The notes under the pieces: generated by a model | What the model saw: only the letters and a program-made list of their open reading frames with translations | Databases searched by the model: none | Told to the model about the DNA's origin: nothing | Shown here: positions 9,453-18,288 of the stretch, piece after piece | How the letters are laid out: every line of letters begins with the position of its first letter | Numbering within the stretch: position 1 is the first letter of the stretch | From: Sphingorhabdus sp. EL138 | Lineage (GTDB): Bacteria; Pseudomonadota; Alphaproteobacteria; Sphingomonadales; Sphingomonadaceae | Assembly (NCBI RefSeq): GCF_900258045.1 | Contig: NZ_OGVD01000002.1 | Span: 372,001 to 436,000, forward strand | Direction of reading: 5' to 3' | Length of the DNA stretch: 64,000 nucleotides | Position numbers and translations under genes: made by a program

Positions 9453-11453
9453 TCAATCTCCTGTCAGATCCGGTGCCAATGCTTCTTCCTTGAGCATCGC
9501 AACAGCCTCATCAAGCGTCAGGAACATCTGTTCCTTTTGCCCCAGTTTTCGCAGGGCCACTTTGCCTTCTTCGGCCTCACGCATGCCAACGACGAGGATA
9601 TTTGGCACTTTCGCCAGTGAATGCTCGCGCACCTTATAGTTGATCTTCTCGTTGCGGAGGTCGGCCTCGACCCGGATACCGGCGGCTTTCAACTTCTCCG
9701 TCACCTTTTTCGCATAGTCATTGGCATCCGTGACAATCGTTGCAACAACCGCCTGTGTGGGCGCGAGCCATAACGGCATTTTTCCGGAATAATGCTCAAT
9801 CAATATGCCGATAAATCGTTCATAGGAACCGAAGATCGCACGGTGAAGCATGATCGGGCGGTGCCGCGCGCCATCCTCGGCAATATAGCTTGCATCCAGA
9901 CGTTCGGGCAAAACCCTATCAGACTGGATCGTGCCAACCTGCCACGTGCGGCCAATCGCATCGGTGAGGTGCCATTCCAGCTTGGGCGCATAAAAGGCGC
10001 CTTCCCCGGGCAATTCTTCCCAGCCATATTCTTCTGTGGCCATGCCCGCAGCATGAACGGCGTCGCGCAACTCGGCCTCTGCCTGATCCCATATTTCATC
10101 GGAGCCGAAACGCTCGTCAGGGCGAAGCGCGAGCTTGATGGCATAGCCTTCAAAACCCATTTCTTTGTAGACTTGGTCCGCCAGTTCGCAGAATTTCTTG
10201 ACCTCATCAACAATCTGATCTTCACGGCAGAATATATGGGCATCATCCTGCGTGAATTGCCGGACCCGCATCAGGCCGTGAAGCGCACCATGCGGTTCGT
10301 TGCGGTGGCAGCAGCCATTCTCGTAAATTCGCAGCGGCAGATCGCGATAGCTCTTGATGCCCTGTTTGAAGATCAGGACATGGGCCGGGCAATTCATCGG
10401 CTTGATCGCCATCATGTCGGCGTCCGAGGATACCAGCGGCGCATCATCGTCGACGCTGGGAATCTCGTCAGGCACAACGAACATATTCTCGCGATATTTG
10501 CCCCAATGGCCGGACTGTTCCCATTGACGCGCATCCATGATTTGCGGCGTTTTTACTTCGTTATAGCCAGCATCATCAACAGCACGGCGCATATAGGCTT
10601 CCAGCTCGCGCCAAATCATATAGCCCTTGGGATGCCAGAATATGCTCCCCATGGCTTCGGCCTGAATATGGAACAGGTCCATTTCCTGGCCCAGTTTGCG
10701 GTGATCGCGCTTGGCGGCTTGTTCGAGCCGTACGAGATGTGCATTAAGCTGTTTCTTGTTGAGCCAGCCGGTGCCGTAAATACGCGATAATTGCGGATTA
10801 CGCTGGTCGCCGCGCCAATAGGCACCGGAAACGCGCATCAGTTTAAACGCCTTGGGATCAAGCTTGCCGGTGGAGGGCAGATGCGGACCGCGGCACATGT
10901 CCATCCAGTCATCACCAGACCAATAGACGCTGATTTCGTCGCCTTCGGGCAGCTCGGCGGCCCACTCGGCCTTGAACTTTTCGCCGTCTTTTTCCCACAA
11001 TGCGATCAGATCGTTACGCTCCCACACTTCGCGGCGCAGCGGTTTGTCTGCGTTGATGATCCGCCGCATTTCTTCTTCAATCTTGGGGAGATCGTCATCG
11101 GTGAACGGGTCGCCCGCAGGCGCGAAGTCATAGTAAAAACCATCATCCGTCGATGGACCAAAGGTAATCTGCGTACCTGGATAAAGCTTCTGCACCGCCT
11201 CTGCGAGCACATGGGCAAAATCGTGGCGCGCCAGTTCCAGCGCGTCTTCCTCATCCCTTGAAGTGATCAGGGCAAGCTCGGTATCCTCTTCCAGCGGCCG
11301 CATGATGTCACGAACTTCGCCGTCAATACGCGCGGCCAAAGCCGCCTTGGCGAGGCCCGGACCGATATCCGCCGCAATTTGTGCCGGTGTGGTACCCGAT
11401 GCCACTTCACGCGCGCTGCCGTCGGGAAGGGTGATTTTGATCATCTTGGTCAT
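9453..11453 (-). CDS. thrS: Threonyl-tRNA synthetase
   Basis: 666 aa, normal length. Order of parts: N-terminal TGS domain ([11 protein letters not shown]), editing domain, class II catalytic core with [10 protein letters not shown] and [20 protein letters not shown], and C-terminal anticodon-binding domain (from about [11 protein letters not shown]). It charges tRNA-Thr in the cytoplasm. The reading frame starts [15 protein letters not shown] 11453 is used. It is first of a thrS - DUF305 - infC minus-strand cluster; its promoter should be in 11454-11647, which holds no other credible gene. Confidence 0.97.
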   Translation of the reverse strand: MTKMIKITLPDGSAREVASGTTPAQIAADIGPGLAKAALAARIDGEVRDIMRPLEEDTELALITSRDEEDALELARHDFAHVLAEAVQKLYPGTQITFGPSTDDGFYYDFAPAGDPFTDDDLPKIEEEMRRIINADKPLRREVWERNDLIALWEKDGEKFKAEWAAELPEGDEISVYWSGDDWMDMCRGPHLPSTGKLDPKAFKLMRVSGAYWRGDQRNPQLSRIYGTGWLNKKQLNAHLVRLEQAAKRDHRKLGQEMDLFHIQAEAMGSIFWHPKGYMIWRELEAYMRRAVDDAGYNEVKTPQIMDARQWEQSGHWGKYRENMFVVPDEIPSVDDDAPLVSSDADMMAIKPMNCPAHVLIFKQGIKSYRDLPLRIYENGCCHRNEPHGALHGLMRVRQFTQDDAHIFCREDQIVDEVKKFCELADQVYKEMGFEGYAIKLALRPDERFGSDEIWDQAEAELRDAVHAAGMATEEYGWEELPGEGAFYAPKLEWHLTDAIGRTWQVGTIQSDRVLPERLDASYIAEDGARHRPIMLHRAIFGSYERFIGILIEHYSGKMPLWLAPTQAVVATIVTDANDYAKKVTEKLKAAGIRVEADLRNEKINYKVREHSLAKVPNILVVGMREAEEGKVALRKLGQKEQMFLTLDEAVAMLKEEALAPDLTGD

Positions 11454-11647
11454 CGGGTTTTCAATCTTTAAAGTTCACACAGTTCTCACCAAAGAACGCC
11501 AGAAAACGGCGATCCATAGATTTTCATTGCCTTAGTCCATGGTCCGGCCAAGTCAACCGCCGTCCGCCTTTCAGACAACAAGCCTTTTTGATATGGTGAT
11601 TGAAGACGTTTTTCTGAAGTACAGAAGCGGCGCGCAGGAAAGTAAGG

Positions 11648-12613
11648 ATGCAAATGAAGATCTGGTTTTTTCTAGGACTTGCAACGGTGCTGTTATTATC
11701 GGCTTGCACCACCACGAAATCTGCCAAGCCGTTGGTTTCGACGGCTGCGCGAGGTGAGCGGATCGATTTGCCGAACGGAGCTCAATTGCTGGGTGGTAGG
11801 CATTTTACTGTCCTGGTTGAAGGAAAGGGCCGTGATGTCGTCCTGATTCCCGGTCTTTCAACACCCCGCACTGTGTGGGAAGCGACACGTGCCAAACTCA
11901 AAGGCCGTTATCGGCTCCATGTCATCCAGATGCGGGGTTTTGGCGATGCGCCAATGTCTGATCGAGACGGACCATTACTGGAGCCGTTTATCCGCGAGCT
12001 GACCGATTATATCGACGATGAAATTGTCGATCGCAATAATCGCCAAAAAGCGCTGTTAATTGGCCATTCGCTTGGCGGTCTGGCGACGATGAGTTTGGCG
12101 GCGCGCTATCCTCAGGGCGTCGAAAAAGCGATGATCATAGACAGCCTGCCATTTTTCGGTTTGCTATTTGGCCCGGACACCACAGTTGAAACGCTTCAGC
12201 CTCAGGCAGCTGCAATGCGGGACGCGTTGATAGCGAAAGGCAGTAGCCAAGTAGATGAGCGGACCCTGCAAACCATGTCGCGAACAGAGGCGGGGCGGGA
12301 GCAAATTGCTGCATGGGCGCGCGCAGCCGACACCGGTACAATGGCGCAGCTGACCTACGATCTGATGACGACCGATGTCCGGCCTTTGCTGCCTGGGATC
12401 ACCATACCGGTCACTATGCTCTATCCGGTCGATACCAGTGTGATGGCTGAGCCACGGATTAGCAAGATGTATAAAGAGGCTTTTGCAGGGGCCAAGACCG
12501 TCACATTCGAAAAAATCGACGACAGCCGGCATTTCATTATGTTGGACAATCCTGAAGCCTATGCCGCAGCGGTGGAAAGGTTTTTGCAAGGAAATGATGG
12601 TAAGAGTGAGTAA
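11648..12613 (+). CDS. Alpha/beta-hydrolase lipoprotein
   Basis: 321 aa. N-terminal lipoprotein signal with lipobox LLSAC (Cys20). The alpha/beta-hydrolase fold follows: oxyanion region LIPGLSTP, nucleophile Ser141 in GHSLGG, a likely acid in YPVDTS, and His in DSRHFIMLDN near the C-terminus. Such enzymes are esterases, lipases or C-C hydrolases; the substrate cannot be told. ATG 11654 (MKIWFF) is an alternative start two codons later and gives the same signal peptide. The intergenic region 11454-11647 lies between it and the divergent thrS. Confidence 0.87.
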   Translation: MQMKIWFFLGLATVLLLSACTTTKSAKPLVSTAARGERIDLPNGAQLLGGRHFTVLVEGKGRDVVLIPGLSTPRTVWEATRAKLKGRYRLHVIQMRGFGDAPMSDRDGPLLEPFIRELTDYIDDEIVDRNNRQKALLIGHSLGGLATMSLAARYPQGVEKAMIIDSLPFFGLLFGPDTTVETLQPQAAAMRDALIAKGSSQVDERTLQTMSRTEAGREQIAAWARAADTGTMAQLTYDLMTTDVRPLLPGITIPVTMLYPVDTSVMAEPRISKMYKEAFAGAKTVTFEKIDDSRHFIMLDNPEAYAAAVERFLQGNDGKSE

Positions 12614-12641
12614 GCTGCTATATTTTATGGATTAATCCGTT

Positions 12642-12995
12642 ATGAGCAACAATTACTCCGTCTGGCACCGCGACGGTAAAGGTGCACGCAAACGATCGAT
12701 CCGGATCGAGACTATTGGAAACACGTTCCTGTTTTTCGAAAACCAGTGGCGCAGTGAAGCCTATCATTTCGGTGATCTGGTTTATCGCGGTCTAACGGGT
12801 GGTTCGCATGTTTTTGGACTGGATGACGGGATTAAAGCCCGCCCGCATTGGCAGCTTGGTTTTACCGGTGATCCGCCGGCCGAACTGACCGGATTGCTAC
12901 CCAAATATAAGCGGCCCATGCTAAGCGGTGTGGGCATGCTGATTATCGCATTTTTGTGCCTTGGAATTGTTTATTTCGGTTCTTCCCACGTTTAA
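12642..12995 (+). CDS. Hypothetical C-terminally anchored membrane protein, 117 aa
   Basis: No recognised family. The N-terminal 90 residues are polar with several aromatic residues (FLFFENQW, HVFGLDD, HWQLGFTGDPP). A single hydrophobic segment (about 94-113, GVGMLIIAFLCLGIVYFG) ends the protein, so it would be tail-anchored with the bulk in the cytoplasm. It starts 28 bp after the upstream hydrolase and 58 bp before the next, on the same strand, and is probably co-transcribed with them. Confidence 0.7.
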   Translation: MSNNYSVWHRDGKGARKRSIRIETIGNTFLFFENQWRSEAYHFGDLVYRGLTGGSHVFGLDDGIKARPHWQLGFTGDPPAELTGLLPKYKRPMLSGVGMLIIAFLCLGIVYFGSSHV

Positions 12996-13053
12996 GTTGA
13001 TTGGCCGCGTACCTCTGCGTAGGCACAAGCACAAACGATTAGCGGAAGACTAA

Positions 13054-13800
13054 ATGGAAGAAGATATCCTCTACATGCAGCGTCCGGGTGGTGCCAATCT
13101 CGCCTATTGTTATCGCGCAGCCAAGTCGGGTGTCAAAGGCAGCACCCTGGTGTTTCTGCCCGGCTATATGTCGGATATGGAAGGTGGCAAGGCTCTGGCG
13201 CTTGATGCATGGGCCAAGGATCAAGGGCGCGCCATGCTGCGCCTTGACTATGCCGGATGCGGGGCCAGCGGCGGGGAGTTTGAGGACCAGAGTCTGATCA
13301 ACTGGCGCGATGACGTGCTGTTTTTGATCGAGAAAGTGACAGCCGGTTCCATTACTCTGGTGGGTTCGTCCATGGGTGGCTGGTTGATGCTGCTGGTTGC
13401 GCTTGCCCGGCCGATGCGGGTGAAAGCGCTGGTCGGTATTGCTGCGGCTCCCGATTTTACCGACTGGGGGTTCACGCAGGAACAGAAAATGACGATTCTG
13501 CGGGAAGGCAAGCTGGAAGAGCATAGCGAATATAGCGAAGACCCCTATGTCACGACCAATATTTTCTGGCAGTCGGGCGAGGCTAATCGCCTTTTGCACA
13601 AGGAAATCGCATTTGATGGAGCGGTGCGGTTACTGCACGGACAGGAGGATGCTGACGTGCCTTGGGCCTATACTCTGGAGATCGCCAAGAAAATGCGTTC
13701 AGCGAACGTGCAGATGCATTTGGTAAAGGACGGAGATCACCGCCTGTCACGCGATCAGGATATTGAGCTTTTGATCGACGTGGTTTCGCGGCTGGATTGA
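13054..13800 (+). CDS. Alpha/beta-hydrolase, ABHD10-like
   Basis: 248 aa, cytoplasmic (no signal). Serine hydrolase: Ser106 in GSSMGG, Asp in HGQEDADVPW, His in DGDHRLSR. The overall pattern (LPGYMSDMEGGKA near the N-terminus, LDYAGCGASGG) resembles the ABHD10/BPHL branch, which includes acyl-protein thioesterases and acyl-glucuronide esterases. The physiological substrate is unknown. It follows the 117-aa membrane protein on the same strand and precedes a repeat fragment and a TPR protein. Confidence 0.87.
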   Translation: MEEDILYMQRPGGANLAYCYRAAKSGVKGSTLVFLPGYMSDMEGGKALALDAWAKDQGRAMLRLDYAGCGASGGEFEDQSLINWRDDVLFLIEKVTAGSITLVGSSMGGWLMLLVALARPMRVKALVGIAAAPDFTDWGFTQEQKMTILREGKLEEHSEYSEDPYVTTNIFWQSGEANRLLHKEIAFDGAVRLLHGQEDADVPWAYTLEIAKKMRSANVQMHLVKDGDHRLSRDQDIELLIDVVSRLD

Positions 13801-13819
13801 ATGTAACTGAAAGAAAGCC

Positions 13820-13886
13820 GTTAGTGGTGAGCTTGTCGAACCACATTTATCGACTATCGCAAAACACCCTTTGACAGACTCGGGGC
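13820..13886. repeat. Dispersed REP-like extragenic repeat fragment
   Basis: Two half-elements lie in the gap between the ABHD10-like gene and the TPR gene: GTGGTGAGCTTGTCGAACCAC at about 13824-13844 and CACCCTTTGACAGACTCGGGG at about 13866-13886. They are imperfect inverted relatives of each other around GAGCTTGTCGAA/TTtGACAgaCTC. From memory, this kind of sequence (GAGCTTGTCGAA with CCTTCGACAAGCTCAGG) is scattered through intergenic regions of many sphingomonad genomes. It is non-coding and may act as a terminator or transposase-mobilised REP. Confidence 0.5.
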
Positions 13887-13902
13887 CGATGGAATTTTAT
13901 TC

Positions 13903-14691
13903 ATGTTCATTTCCGCATTCCTTATCCTTGCCCAATCGACTTCACCTTTTGGATCACCGGTTCCGCAGACAATTAACCCCTCTGCGCCGATGACGATGAC
14001 CGAAGTCCGGTTCAACGAATGTGTCGATCTGGCGGTCGACGATCCGGCAAGCGGCGTTGTGGAGGCCAATAAGTGGCGCATAGAAGGCGGGGGATTTCTG
14101 GCGCGTCACTGCCTCGGCTTTGCCTATGCGGAACAGTTTAACTGGATAGCGGCGACAAGAACCTTTGCCGAAGCCGCCAGAGAGGCGGAGGTTGCCAAAT
14201 ATCCCCGCGTTGCCAATTTTTGGGCACAGGCAGGTAACGCGGCACTGGCCGGAAACGAAGCGCAAAAGGCGCTGGAATATCTTAATGCCGCGCTGGTGCA
14301 GGGCAGTTTGATCGGGTTGGAGAAGGGCGAAGTTCATCTCGATCGAGCCCGGGCGCATGTCGCTTTAAATGACTATGAGGCGGCCAAAAAAGAATTCGTG
14401 ATGGTGCACAAGCTGGCTCCGCAAGACCCGCTCGGCTGGCTGCTATCTGCAACACTGGCAAGACGGATGGGAGACCTTGCGATCGCCAAGGCCGATATCG
14501 CAGTTGCTGCCAAACTGGCAGAACGCGACCCGGCTATTGCTCTGGAAGCGGGCAATATTGCTTATGCCGGCGGCGACGCTGAACAGGCCAAGATTAACTG
14601 GGAAAAGGCGGTTGAAATCGATGCCGAAAGCCGTTCGGCCAAAGCGGCACAGAAATATCTTGCACAGCTTGTAGCAACCGTCGCCGAATAG
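13903..14691 (+). CDS. Tetratricopeptide-repeat protein
   Basis: 262 aa with a hydrophobic N-terminus (MFISAFLILAQS) that could be a short signal peptide, so it may be exported. The rest is alpha-helical with TPR spacing: AGNAALAGNEAQKALEYLNA, AHVALNDYEAAKKEF, and AGNIAYAGGDAEQAKINWEKAV are typical repeat units. TPR proteins serve as scaffolds; no partner can be named. It ends 79 bp before a DUF3617 lipoprotein. Confidence 0.82.
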   Translation: MFISAFLILAQSTSPFGSPVPQTINPSAPMTMTEVRFNECVDLAVDDPASGVVEANKWRIEGGGFLARHCLGFAYAEQFNWIAATRTFAEAAREAEVAKYPRVANFWAQAGNAALAGNEAQKALEYLNAALVQGSLIGLEKGEVHLDRARAHVALNDYEAAKKEFVMVHKLAPQDPLGWLLSATLARRMGDLAIAKADIAVAAKLAERDPAIALEAGNIAYAGGDAEQAKINWEKAVEIDAESRSAKAAQKYLAQLVATVAE

Positions 14692-14770
14692 GATTTACAT
14701 CGCCAGGCTTTTCAATCCTTTTGACGGGCGATACAAGCCTCGCACAGCAACAAAAGAAAGCCTCATTGCC

Positions 14771-15277
14771 ATGACCAACAAATATCTTTTACCACTTTTG
14801 TCGGCTCCTCTCATGCTGGCAGCTTGTGGCAGTGGTGGAGATGGCAGTCCAACAGAAGGCGAGTATAAACAGACGGTCAAAATTACCGAGCTGGACTTTC
14901 CGGGCATATCGGCGGACGTTAAAGAGCGAACTATCGCGCAAATGGAACAGGCGGCTGGCGGCGGCACTGGTGGTCTTTTTTGTATGAAAGGCGGCGACAA
15001 TGGTCAGCAATGGAAAGAGGCGGCCAAGCAAATGTCCGGAGCTTTGGGCGGTCAATGCGAAACCATCAAGGACGAGGGGTCGGCGACTTCACTTGATCTG
15101 GAAATGACCTGCAAAGGCACAGCCAAAGGCGATATCAATATTGTCATGACCGGACAGGCTAACCCTGACGGTTATGACAGCACTATGTCATTCGACATAA
15201 AAGATCCGGACAGCGGCGAAACTGCCAAACTGGCCATGAATATCGGTGCAGAGCGTCAGGGCGATTGTCCAAGCTAA
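14771..15277 (+). CDS. DUF3617 family lipoprotein
   Basis: 168 aa with lipobox MLAAC (Cys19) followed by a Gly/Ser-rich linker. The body fits DUF3617, small secreted proteins frequent in sphingomonads: GEYKQTVKITELDFPG, a central FCMKGG cysteine, GQCETIKDEG, and a terminal cysteine (GDCPS). Family function is unknown. The four non-lipid cysteines could form two disulfides in the periplasm. It converges with the DUF4166 dehydrogenase, whose stop is four bases away. Confidence 0.82.
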   Translation: MTNKYLLPLLSAPLMLAACGSGGDGSPTEGEYKQTVKITELDFPGISADVKERTIAQMEQAAGGGTGGLFCMKGGDNGQQWKEAAKQMSGALGGQCETIKDEGSATSLDLEMTCKGTAKGDINIVMTGQANPDGYDSTMSFDIKDPDSGETAKLAMNIGAERQGDCPS

Positions 15278-15281
15278 GCCA

Positions 15282-16916
15282 TCAACTTTCCGTAGGCTCC
15301 AGCCAGCCGTGATAATGGACCATCAGTCCGACGACCGGTAAAATAATCGGCACATCGAAGTGGAACTTTCCATCGCCGTCCCATTCGCTTGCCGGTGATT
15401 GGGGGGCGAGGAAGAGTGGCAGCGGAACAAACCAGAATTTCCAGCCAGTCATTTCCATCCGAAGGCCATTATCTGTGCTCGGCAAAGCAAACAGAAACTG
15501 AAAAGGTCCGAAGCGCTCGGTTAGATGATCGCCGGTTTTTTGCAGGCGACTGGAAAAAGCATTTCCCGAAAAGCGGCGTGTCCAGGTTTCACCTGTCTCA
15601 TCAACTGCAATGTGAACGTTGAGATCATGTACGCCGGCTGACGGAAATCCGAAAATTTTCGCAGCCAGTTTGGCAAAGGGGTTTGTGCCATTCGCAACCT
15701 GTGCTTTGCCCCGAAAGCCGCCATCGCGAACAACGCTGTGCAGTTTTTGCAAGCTGGACGGCAGCTTGGTGAATTCGGAGCCCATGACCCGCTGGTAAAG
15801 CGATGGTCCCGGGTCGACGGCCCGGGTCTGATGAGAAATGGCATAGCCGTCAAACAGCGGCTGAAATTCTGCCACCGTGAGAAGTTTGCTGGCATCATAT
15901 GCACCGGATTCTAGCTGCCCCTGCAGTATTTTTTCAGTCAGGATCACGGCAGCAAATGTCGGGATTTGCGGGCCATCGCCTTTTCGGGCAATCAAGGTCC
16001 AGCTTTTCTGGCAGGGCTGATCATCCTTGTGGCCGAACAGGTCTACTTTCATTGCGGATATGTCAGAACCCATAGCACGGGTCATGTTTTGCAATCTGAG
16101 CAGAGCCTTCGCCATTGGTTTTAGCGACCCGATCCAGCCCCAGCGCACAGGCCAGCTTGCAAGCCATAATGCCCGATTCTGAAATCCCAGCTCCGTACCT
16201 GCACGAAAATGAACAGCAGGCTGGTTGGCAAACTGTCGGGGCACAAGATCCAAGTCGGGAACGTCTGCCAGTCCGACCAGGCGATTATCAATCACCGGTG
16301 AGCCATGCAGAGCAAAACTGACATGACCCATGTCTTGCCAACCATAACCGGTTTGCCATTGTCCTCCGCGCCGTATCGTTATCGGCTTTCCAACATAGCT
16401 GAGAATGGCTTTGCTGACCGATGGTCCTGCGGCGGCCTTGTTGGAAGCGCTGATCGCTATCTCGATTGCCTGGATCCGAAAAGGCTCTGATGCCAAATGG
16501 CGGATCACTGCTCCCGACAGGGCAGGTACGCTGGATGCGCCGGAAATGACCGGAACTCCGGCGTTGGTAGCGATATTGTTCAGCCTGTCGATGCCGCACA
16601 CAAAATCCCGGCTATCGGCCAGATCGAGATACGGGACGGCGGCTTTAATGCACTGTTCTACAAGCTGATAGCTGCTGCCTTGAAACGGACCCGCAGCGTC
16701 GATGACAATATCCGGTTCGTGCCGCGCAAGGATGGTCGCAATATCTCCATTACGGTCTGCCTGCACAGGTTCGGCATTTTGGATTGCCTGACAGAATTGC
16801 CTGGCTTTTTCGAGATTGCGTCCGGCCGCCAGGACATGGTGACCACGCGCCGCAAGTAACTGAGACAAACGCCCTCCAAAGCCGCCATAGCCTCCGAAGA
16901 TCAGGATGGTCTTCAC
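15282..16916 (-). CDS. Saccharopine-dehydrogenase-like NAD(P)-binding protein with DUF4166 domain
   Basis: 544 aa. Residues 1-130 are a Rossmann domain (ILIFGGYGGFGGRL, then AAGRNLEKA) of the saccharopine dehydrogenase/SDR type. Residues about 365-540 correspond to DUF4166 (LYQRVMGSEFTKLPSSLQKLH, TRRFSGNAF, HYHGWLEP). The two-domain architecture is known from other bacteria, but the reaction is not established. It overlaps the DCC-family gene by four bases (ATGA) on the same strand, suggesting one operon and perhaps a shared redox job. Confidence 0.83.
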   Translation of the reverse strand: MKTILIFGGYGGFGGRLSQLLAARGHHVLAAGRNLEKARQFCQAIQNAEPVQADRNGDIATILARHEPDIVIDAAGPFQGSSYQLVEQCIKAAVPYLDLADSRDFVCGIDRLNNIATNAGVPVISGASSVPALSGAVIRHLASEPFRIQAIEIAISASNKAAAGPSVSKAILSYVGKPITIRRGGQWQTGYGWQDMGHVSFALHGSPVIDNRLVGLADVPDLDLVPRQFANQPAVHFRAGTELGFQNRALWLASWPVRWGWIGSLKPMAKALLRLQNMTRAMGSDISAMKVDLFGHKDDQPCQKSWTLIARKGDGPQIPTFAAVILTEKILQGQLESGAYDASKLLTVAEFQPLFDGYAISHQTRAVDPGPSLYQRVMGSEFTKLPSSLQKLHSVVRDGGFRGKAQVANGTNPFAKLAAKIFGFPSAGVHDLNVHIAVDETGETWTRRFSGNAFSSRLQKTGDHLTERFGPFQFLFALPSTDNGLRMEMTGWKFWFVPLPLFLAPQSPASEWDGDGKFHFDVPIILPVVGLMVHYHGWLEPTES

Positions 16917-17338
16917 AGCATGCGGTCTTGAAATTCCGGCTGTGGAAGCCAGCAGGTGTCGCGTTTCCCGAATATGCGATATCGGTTGCGCGCCACAAAC
17001 AAATAGACCGGGTCACGCAAAAATTTCGGCAGGAAGCTCAGCGCAGAGACGGCTCTCCATGGCCAGCCAAGTCTCGCATAAATCGCCAACACTGCATCGC
17101 TGTTGCGCAGCAACCTGTTATCTTGGACAACAATCAGGGTCTCGGGATTGGCGGGATCAATATCATATTCCCGGTAAAGCGCGCTGCCAAAGTCACCTTG
17201 CATCGACGCCAGCAGAAAACGTCGCTTGTGATCATGGCGCAATATGAACTGCGCATTGGCCGAACATAAAATGCACTCCGCATCAAAAACCACAATGGCT
17301 TTTCCGGCTGTTTGCGGATGTTCGACATTACCCTGCAT
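16913..17338 (-). CDS. Thiol-disulfide oxidoreductase, DCC family (DUF393)
   Basis: 141 aa. DCC signature: Asp19 with Cys22 and Cys25 (VFDAECILC), a CxxC-type redox site on a thioredoxin-like or related fold. Later family features include RFLLASMQG and LRNSDAVLAIYARLG. No signal peptide, so it is probably cytoplasmic. The substrate is unknown. Its stop overlaps the ATG of the DUF4166 dehydrogenase downstream, implying translational coupling. Confidence 0.87.
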   Translation of the reverse strand: MQGNVEHPQTAGKAIVVFDAECILCSANAQFILRHDHKRRFLLASMQGDFGSALYREYDIDPANPETLIVVQDNRLLRNSDAVLAIYARLGWPWRAVSALSFLPKFLRDPVYLFVARNRYRIFGKRDTCWLPQPEFQDRML

Positions 17339-17385
17339 CGTCCCCTTATATCGCTGGAACGCAGGAAGATATCAACGGGCGGTTG

Positions 17386-18159
17386 TTATGATTTGCCGTT
17401 AACCGACATATAATAAAATTCAACGTTCGTTACGCCAGATTGGAAATATGGCGCGCTGGCTTTATAATCTTCGGTCTGTTGCACTCTTGCGAAGCCATTG
17501 GGAGCATCCCACTCCACAAACGTCAATTGACTAGGCGCGTTTAGCGACGTCGCATGAGCCTCCATCTTGGGATTTTTCATCTTGTAGATGAATCGCCCGC
17601 CTGCTTCATGTACGGCCTTTTCAATACCGGCCAGATAGCGCTGATAGTCTTCCGGCTTGTCCGGATTGGTCCGTGCGACGACCAGGCTGTAATATTTGTC
17701 AGGGTCAAAGGTCAGATCAAGATCATTTTCAACAGCCGCGCTGTAGATCCTGAGTTCATTCCAGGCCCCGGGCCGCAGGGCCTTAATCGCGGGCCATTGG
17801 GGCTGGTTCGCCAACTGATTTTCAGAGGCCTGATCCGGATAAGAGAAAAATATCAGTCCAGCGGGTTTGTAGTCGCTGATCACTCGATTATCGATCTTCA
17901 GCTGAACCTCTCGTTTCAGGCCGAACTTCTGACCCAGCGGCAGCGCCTGGCGATAATAGGATTGGCGGGCTGCATCAGAATCCGACTTTGCTTCTGGCAT
18001 GATGATGGAGAGATACTGGCCTTTGGCAACGGTTAATCGGGAGTTTGCGGCTGTAGATTCCGGTGAAGACGATGATTGCGCCAAAAGGGCGGAAGATGGC
18101 ATGGCCATTGCGACGGCAAGGGTTGAAGCCAGGTTCAGGGCAGTACGGTGGATCGTCAT
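17386..18159 (-). CDS. Hypothetical secreted protein, possible tandem DUF1330-like fold
   Basis: 257 aa with a signal peptide (about 1-27, SSALLAQS). Two halves each look like a ferredoxin-type alpha/beta barrel unit. The second (TFVEWDAPNGFARVQQTEDY, then NVEFYYMSVNG) resembles DUF1330-type small enzymes or dimeric barrels; this is a weak resemblance. It is divergently transcribed from a LysR regulator with two related dyads between them, so it is the likely target of that regulator. Function unknown. Confidence 0.72.
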   Translation of the reverse strand: MTIHRTALNLASTLAVAMAMPSSALLAQSSSSPESTAANSRLTVAKGQYLSIIMPEAKSDSDAARQSYYRQALPLGQKFGLKREVQLKIDNRVISDYKPAGLIFFSYPDQASENQLANQPQWPAIKALRPGAWNELRIYSAAVENDLDLTFDPDKYYSLVVARTNPDKPEDYQRYLAGIEKAVHEAGGRFIYKMKNPKMEAHATSLNAPSQLTFVEWDAPNGFARVQQTEDYKASAPYFQSGVTNVEFYYMSVNGKS

Positions 18160-18208
18160 GGGTAGAAGCCTTTTTTGATGATTGAAATGCCTTTGAGCTA
18201 TTTCGCGT

Positions 18209-18220
18209 TGCGATATCGCA
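18209..18220. promoter_or_regulatory. 12-bp palindrome TGCGATATCGCA in divergent promoter
   Basis: Perfect palindrome in the 129-bp region between the secreted protein gene (minus) and the LysR gene (plus). It resembles the second dyad at 18274-18285 (TGCAATAATGCA): same TGC..ATA..GCA frame. The centres are 65 bp apart. A pair of related dyads in a divergent regulator/target region is what a LysR-type regulator typically binds. Confidence 0.45.
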
Positions 18221-18270
18221 CCTTATTAGAACCGTTTTTGTTGAAATAGTGGATGTATTTTCCTTCTTTG

Positions 18271-18288
18271 TGGTGCAATAATGCACCA
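18271..18288. promoter_or_regulatory. 18-bp dyad abutting the LysR start codon
   Basis: TGGTGCA (18271-18277) and TGCACCA (18282-18288) are perfect 7-bp inverted arms around ATAA. The right arm ends at the base before ATG 18289, so a bound protein, or an RNA hairpin, would block translation initiation. It is a candidate autoregulatory operator for the LysR gene. Confidence 0.5.

Noticed and set aside
9792-10790. 332-aa plus-strand frame opposite thrS
   Set aside because: Antisense of thrS catalytic core; no independent evidence for a gene.
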